Assembly (NCBI RefSeq): GCF_000015265.1
Contig: NC_008699.1
Coordinates: 1,054,001-1,118,000, forward strand
DNA from: Nocardioides sp. JS614
GTDB taxonomy: Bacteria; Actinomycetota; Actinomycetes; Propionibacteriales; Nocardioidaceae
DNA: 64,000 nucleotides
Reading direction: 5' to 3'
The translations under genes were made by a program, and so were the position numbers. Under the pieces are notes generated by a model. That model was not told the DNA's origin. It searched no databases and saw only the letters and a program-made list of their open reading frames with translations. Below, one piece after another: positions 60,149 to 64,000 of this stretch (positions are counted from its first letter, which is position 1; every line of letters starts with the position of its first letter).

Positions 60149-60925
60149 GTGGCGGACTGGAAGCGCGGGCTCCGGCGGGTGCTCTACCCGGCCTACGAGG
60201 CACGGATGCTGCGCCGGATGCCGTCGGAGAACCTGCCCAAGCACATCGGGGTGATGCTCGACGGCAACCGTCGCTGGGCCCGGGCTGTGGGCCGTGACAC
60301 CGCCGACGGGCACCAAGCGGGCGCGGCCAACATCGAGCCGCTGCTGGGGTGGTGCGACGAGGTCGGCACCGAGGTCGTCACCCTGTGGCTGCTCTCCACC
60401 GACAACCTCAACCGCCCCGAGCGCGAGCTCGCTCCGCTGCTCGAGATCATCGCCGACGCGGTGGACTCGCTCGCCGACCAGCGACGCTGGCGGGTGCACC
60501 CCGTCGGTGCCCTCGACCTGCTGCCCGCGTCGGTGGCCGAGCGGCTCAAGGCCGCCGAGGAGGCCACCCGCGACGTCGACGGGATGCTGGTCAACGTGGC
60601 GGTCGGGTACGGCGGCCGGCGCGAGATCGCGGACGCCGTACGCTCCCTGCTCCAGGAGGCCGCCGTCAACGGCACCTCGCTCGAGGAGCTCGCTTCGGCC
60701 ATCGACGTCGAGTCGATCGCCGAGCACCTCTACACCAAGGGCCAGCCCGACCCCGACCTGGTGATCCGCACCTCGGGGGAGCAGCGGCTCGGCGGCTTCC
60801 TGCTCTGGCAGAGCGCGAAGTCGGAGTTCTACTTCTGCGAGGCCTACTGGCCCGACTTCCGCCGCGTCGACTTCCTGCGCGCCCTGCGCGCCTACACCCT
60901 GCGCGAGCGTCGGTACGGCGCCTGA
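60149..60925 (+). CDS. uppS: cis-prenyltransferase (isoprenyl diphosphate synthase)
   Basis: A 258-residue UPP-synthase-family enzyme. HIGVMLDGNRRWAR carries the essential aspartate for diphosphate binding. TLWLLSTDNLNRP and NVAVGYGGRREI follow, then PDLVIRTSGEQRLGGFLLWQ and SEFYF. In actinobacteria such enzymes make short Z-farnesyl or longer decaprenyl diphosphate; the length is close to the short-chain type. The GTG at 60149 has no ribosome site but a TACCAT -10 element 8-13 bases upstream, suggesting leaderless translation. Confidence 0.9.
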   Translation: MADWKRGLRRVLYPAYEARMLRRMPSENLPKHIGVMLDGNRRWARAVGRDTADGHQAGAANIEPLLGWCDEVGTEVVTLWLLSTDNLNRPERELAPLLEIIADAVDSLADQRRWRVHPVGALDLLPASVAERLKAAEEATRDVDGMLVNVAVGYGGRREIADAVRSLLQEAAVNGTSLEELASAIDVESIAEHLYTKGQPDPDLVIRTSGEQRLGGFLLWQSAKSEFYFCEAYWPDFRRVDFLRALRAYTLRERRYGA

Positions 60926-61008
60926 GAGTTTCATCGGCCGGCCGATGAAACTCGACCCTGGACGATGAAACTTCATCGTCCAGGCACGAGTTCTGTCGGC
61001 CGGCCGAC
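60926..61008. terminator. cluster of three perfect palindromes after uppS
   Basis: 60926-60953 is a 28-base perfect palindrome starting 1 base after the stop. 60957-60984 has 13-bp arms around AC. 60995-61008 is a 14-base palindrome. The first two share GATGAAA/TTTCATC-type sequence. Likely terminator or repeat units. Confidence 0.55.
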
Positions 61009-61306
61009 GAAAGTGGGCGGCTCCTGCTCACCGCCGACCGACCCTCCGGACGCACGACGTTCACCCGCGCGTCCGGGCGTGTCGCCCGAAAACGCCGGGT
61101 CCGCGGCGTACTTTCGCCGTATCGGTGGGTGGGGAAGCTCGCCGTATCGGGAGGCCCGTTCGTGAGATCTCACGACTGCAGAGCACGGCGGCGAGACTGC
61201 CGTGCGACCGGGAGCCGGCACTCCGGCGCTCGGGCTCGTTCCGGTCCGTCTGCTTGAAGAACGGCCGGGGCGAGGAGTGCACGCGCCGGCCTGCGAAGGG
61301 GTTACC
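61009..61306. promoter_or_regulatory. upstream region of PIN-PhoH gene
   Basis: No gene is supported here. It contains two 11-base direct repeats CGCCGTATCGG (61115 and 61140, 25 bases apart) and a 14-base palindrome CGTGAGATCTCACG at 61161-61174, possible regulator sites. Confidence 0.35.
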
Positions 61307-62677
61307 GTGCCGCAGGCTACGAAGTCACACCGCTCCGCTTCCACCGCCACGACCGCGAGCACCCGCGCGAAGTCCGCGCCGGGCGTGCGCACCTACGTGC
61401 TCGACACGAGCGTCCTGCTGGCCGACCCGGGTGCCTTGCGCCGGTTCGCCGAGCACGAGGTCGTGCTGCCGGTCGTGGTGATCACCGAGCTGGAGGGCAA
61501 GCGGCACCACCCCGAGCTGGGCTTCTTCGCGCGCACGGCGCTGCGGATGCTCGACGAGCTCCGGATCACCCACGGCCGCCTCGACGAGCCGGTGCCGGTC
61601 GGCGACGAGGGCGGCACCGTGCGGGTCGAGCTCAACCACACCGACGCCGAGTCGCTGCCGTCCGGCTTCCGGCTCGGCGACAACGACACCCGGATCCTCG
61701 CGGTCGCGCGCAACCTCGCCAACGAGGGGTACGACGTCACGCTGGTCTCCAAGGACCTGCCGCTGCGGATCAAGGCCTCGGCCGTCGGGCTGGACGCCGA
61801 GGAGTACCGCGCCGAGGCGATCAGCGACTCCGACTCCGGCTACTCCGGCATGGCCGAGCTGGACGTCGTCGCCGCCGAGCTCGACGAGCTGTACGACGAC
61901 GGCGTGCTGGACCTCGAGGCGGCTCGGGACCTGCCCTGCCACCAGGGCCTGGTGCTGCTGTCGGATCGGGGGACCGCGCTGGGCCGGGTCGGCCCGGACA
62001 AGCGGGTGCACCTGGTGCGCGGCGACCGGGAGGCGTTCGGCATCCACGGCCGCTCGGCGGAGCAGCGGATCGCGTTGGAGATGCTGCTCGACCCGGAGGT
62101 CGGCATCGTCTCGCTCGGCGGCCGAGCCGGCACCGGCAAGTCCGCGATGGCGCTGTGCGCCGGCCTCGAGGCCGTGATGGAGCGCCGCCAGCACAAGAAG
62201 GTCGTGGTCTTCCGCCCGCTGTTCGCGGTCGGCGGCCAGGAGCTCGGCTACCTGCCCGGCTCGGAGTCGGAGAAGATGTCGCCCTGGGCGCAGGCCGTCT
62301 TCGACACCCTGGGCGCGATCACCTCGCGCGAGGTGATCGAGGAGGTCCTCGACCGCGGCATGCTCGAGGTGCTGCCGCTGACCCACATCCGCGGCCGGTC
62401 CCTCCACGACGCGTTCGTGATCGTCGACGAGGCCCAGTCGCTGGAGCGCAACGTGCTGCTCACGGTGCTCTCCCGGATCGGGGCGAACTCCAAGGTGGTG
62501 CTCACCCACGACGTGGCCCAGCGCGACAACCTGCGGGTCGGGCGGCACGACGGCGTGGTGGCGGTGGTCGAGAAGCTCAAGGGCCACCCGCTGTTCGCCC
62601 ACGTCACCCTGACCCGCTCCGAGCGCTCCCCGATCGCGGCGCTGGTCACCGAGATGCTGGAGAACGTCACCCTCTGA
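61307..62677 (+). CDS. phoH2: PIN-PhoH family ATPase/ribonuclease
   Basis: The 456-residue protein joins a PIN domain and a PhoH ATPase. In the PIN domain (about 20-150), YVLDTSVLLADP gives the first acidic residue, with VITELEGKRHH and RLGDNDTRIL after it. The PhoH ATPase (about 235-450) has Walker A GGRAGTGKSAMA and Walker B AFVIVDEAQSLE. PhoH2 proteins of actinobacteria are ATP-dependent RNA-unwinding ribonucleases linked to toxin-antitoxin-like control. The GTG at 61307 follows GAAGGGG; longer upstream starts are unsupported. An upstream antitoxin-like PhoAT gene is not visible. Confidence 0.9.
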   Translation: MPQATKSHRSASTATTASTRAKSAPGVRTYVLDTSVLLADPGALRRFAEHEVVLPVVVITELEGKRHHPELGFFARTALRMLDELRITHGRLDEPVPVGDEGGTVRVELNHTDAESLPSGFRLGDNDTRILAVARNLANEGYDVTLVSKDLPLRIKASAVGLDAEEYRAEAISDSDSGYSGMAELDVVAAELDELYDDGVLDLEAARDLPCHQGLVLLSDRGTALGRVGPDKRVHLVRGDREAFGIHGRSAEQRIALEMLLDPEVGIVSLGGRAGTGKSAMALCAGLEAVMERRQHKKVVVFRPLFAVGGQELGYLPGSESEKMSPWAQAVFDTLGAITSREVIEEVLDRGMLEVLPLTHIRGRSLHDAFVIVDEAQSLERNVLLTVLSRIGANSKVVLTHDVAQRDNLRVGRHDGVVAVVEKLKGHPLFAHVTLTRSERSPIAALVTEMLENVTL

Positions 62678-62699
62678 GCTCCGCGGTGGCGGCGGGCGA

Positions 62700-62727
62700 C
62701 GGTTTCCCCGGTTAACCGGGGAAACCG
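62700..62727. terminator. 28-base perfect palindrome after PIN-PhoH gene
   Basis: 62700-62727 is perfectly self-complementary and centred on GGTTAACC, 22 bases after the stop. It may be a terminator, or the start of the leader of the next gene. Confidence 0.55.
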
Positions 62728-62991
62728 GAACTGTTGACCCGAAACTTCGGCCGAGAAGTTCCGGGATTGCCCGACCGCTGGGACCAGTGGTGCCCCTGTG
62801 ACTGATGGGAAAGTCGACGAGGTGGGCCTCGGTCCCACTCCCGCCGGTCGCTTTCCACCATCTTCGCCGTTCGGTTTGCACGCGAGCGCCTCGTCCGGCA
62901 TGGTGGCCCGTGATCTTTTCGTGACCTACCGACCTCGGGAGTCGGTGGTCCGGGGGGTACCACCGACGTCGTCTACCCGAGTAGCGAGCCC
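62728..62991. promoter_or_regulatory. long leader of the transglycosylase-like gene
   Basis: About 264 bases without a supported gene lie upstream of an exported cell-wall protein. CGGAACT...AGTTCCG and other short stems are present. Actinobacterial cell-wall hydrolases often have c-di-AMP (ydaO) riboswitch leaders, but I could not match that consensus here. Confidence 0.3.
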
Positions 62992-63660
62992 TTGTCGAAG
63001 CACGCGAAGTACGTTCCCAAGCACCGGCACGCCCCGGAACCGACCCTCACCGCCGCGCCGCGCAAGATCCTGCGCAGCACCGTGGTGATGTCCTCGGTCG
63101 CCGTGGCGGCCACCGGGGTGGCGGTGTCCGGCGGCGTGCTGAGCTCGCCGGCCGGCATCAGCGTCGCCGCGCAGGACCTCGGCGACAGCGTCACCGGATC
63201 GCTCTCGAGCGGCCGGGTCGCCGACCGGGAGCCGGTCGTCTCCCGCGGCTCGGTCTCGCGCACCTCGGCGGACCGCCGCGACGCCGCTGACCCGGCCAAG
63301 GAGGCCGCGCTCGCCGTCGACGGCGGCCGCGCGGTCACCCGCTCGGTGGACGTCGCGGACGGCGACCCGCGCGACATCGCCCGGGCCCTGATGCCGCAGT
63401 TCGGGTTCGGTGCCGACCAGTTCGGCTGCCTCGACTCCCTGTGGACGCGGGAGAGCAACTGGAGCCCGAGCGCCCACAACGCCTCCTCCGGCGCACACGG
63501 CATCCCGCAGGCCCTGCCCGGCTCGAAGATGGCCTCCGCCGGCCCCGACTGGGCCACCAACCCGGTCACCCAGATCACCTGGGGCCTCGGCTACATCCAG
63601 GACCGCTACGGCAGCCCGTGCGGTGCCTGGGGCCACTCCCAGGCCGTCGGCTGGTACTGA
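62992..63660 (+). CDS. exported transglycosylase-like protein
   Basis: A 222-residue protein. A basic N-terminus (LSKHAKYVPKHRHAP) precedes a hydrophobic export or anchor segment (VVMSSVAVAATGVAVSG), then a low-complexity linker (about 60-125). The C-terminal lysozyme-like domain has CLDSLWTRESNWSPSAHNAS, whose glutamate is the likely catalytic acid, and GAHGIPQALPGSKMA. Members cleave peptidoglycan. The TTG start is used because a stop codon lies just upstream in frame and the N-terminus fits the family; there is no strong ribosome site. Confidence 0.8.
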   Translation: MSKHAKYVPKHRHAPEPTLTAAPRKILRSTVVMSSVAVAATGVAVSGGVLSSPAGISVAAQDLGDSVTGSLSSGRVADREPVVSRGSVSRTSADRRDAADPAKEAALAVDGGRAVTRSVDVADGDPRDIARALMPQFGFGADQFGCLDSLWTRESNWSPSAHNASSGAHGIPQALPGSKMASAGPDWATNPVTQITWGLGYIQDRYGSPCGAWGHSQAVGWY

Positions 63661-63665
63661 CCCCG

Positions 63666-64000
63666 TCAGGGGTGGGTCATCGACTCCACGTCGAGGGCCT
63701 CGTCGAGCTGCGCCTCGGTGAGCTCGCCGCGCTCGACGTAGCCCATCGCGATCACGGTCTCGCGGATCGTCGCGCCCTCGGCGAGCGCCCGCTTGGCCAC
63801 CTTGGCCGCGGCCTCGTAGCCGATGTGCTTGTTCAGCGGCGTCACCACGGACGGTGAGGTCTCGGCGTACTGCCGCATCCGCTCGGCGTTCGCGGTGATG
63901 CCGTCGATGCAGCGCTCGGCCAGCACCCGGGACGACGCGGCCAGCAGGCGCGCGGACTCCAGCACGTTGCGGGCGATGACCGGCATCGCGACGTTGAGCT
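63666..64000 (-). CDS. fumC: class II fumarate hydratase, C-terminal part (5' end beyond window)
   Basis: The minus strand encodes the end of FumC: LNVAMPVIARNVLESARLLA, CIDGITANAERMRQYAETSP, then TPLNKHIGYEAAAKVAK and the tail ALDVESMTHP. The conserved C-terminal segments align without gaps. It interconverts fumarate and malate in the TCA cycle. The frame stays open to 64000. It is convergent with the transglycosylase-like gene, 5 bases apart. Confidence 0.93.
   Translation of the reverse strand, partial: LNVAMPVIARNVLESARLLAASSRVLAERCIDGITANAERMRQYAETSPSVVTPLNKHIGYEAAAKVAKRALAEGATIRETVIAMGYVERGELTEAQLDEALDVESMTHP

Noticed and set aside
62728..62991. c-di-AMP (ydaO) riboswitch before the transglycosylase-like gene
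   Set aside because: Position and gene type fit, but I could not align the conserved core; a covariance-model search would decide.

Overview
The window is high-GC actinobacterial chromosome, most likely from the Nocardioides/Nocardioidaceae group. This is inferred from GC-rich codon use, GTG starts, an MshC-like ligase, a fused PcaL and actinobacterial PIN-PhoH and transglycosylase proteins. No rRNA or complete tRNA gene is visible.

Left flank (1-20.4 kb): a class I fructose-bisphosphate aldolase (partial). Next come a GNAT/acyl-CoA synthetase, a universal stress protein and a PAS protein, each preceded by palindromes resembling the hypoxia regulator (DosR) box. A secreted phosphoesterase follows. 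The beta-ketoadipate cluster (pcaB, pcaL, LysR, pcaF, pcaI, pcaJ) looks partly decayed. The 3' ends of an IclR gene and of pcaG are joined head to head with pcaH absent, and pcaB has a one-base frameshift. Then come an MshC-like ligase, membrane proteins, a two-component system and an ABC exporter.

Mobile island (about 20.56-54.80 kb): lower-GC DNA carried by a tyrosine recombinase that sits at its right end. It integrated into a DUF255/thioredoxin-fold gene exactly where the CHWC active site is encoded. The original 5' end is stranded at 20398-20589. The island supplies a diverged but functional-looking replacement 5' end at 54659, so the gene is rebuilt. TTGTATCA repeats spaced 13 bp lie inside both ends and look like integrase arm sites. 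An IS110-family element with a possible bridge-RNA leader appears to have inserted between the left core and its arm sites.

Island cargo: an ART-like/GNAT protein, a NYN nuclease and small proteins at the left. A tightly packed minus-strand operon (35472 to 24861) encodes a radical SAM enzyme, an altered carbamoyltransferase, two membrane proteins, an unknown protein, an AAA+ ATPase, a truncated DegT-like PLP enzyme, a small protein and a HerA/VirB4-like ATPase. A second minus-strand operon (44047 to 36247) encodes an unknown protein, an ATP-grasp ligase, a degenerate SIR2-like protein, a STAND NTPase with pentapeptide repeats and a helical protein. Divergent from it is a sigma-like protein with two coupled 2-oxoglutarate oxygenases, and a nitroreductase lies between the two minus-strand operons. 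I infer a previously undescribed conflict or signalling system that couples small-molecule (amino-acid-like) chemistry to NTPase sensors and a membrane complex. The rest of the island holds an excisionase-like HTH protein, a DrmC-like PLD protein, a frameshifted gene, a TcmP/Gp37-68 pair, a wHTH regulator and a NERD nuclease.

Right flank (54.8-64 kb): the rebuilt DUF255 gene, an aldehyde dehydrogenase, an alpha/beta hydrolase, a hemolysin III/PAQR protein, a cis-prenyltransferase, PIN-PhoH, a transglycosylase-like exported protein and fumarase (partial). Long perfect hairpins follow several stop codons on both flanks.
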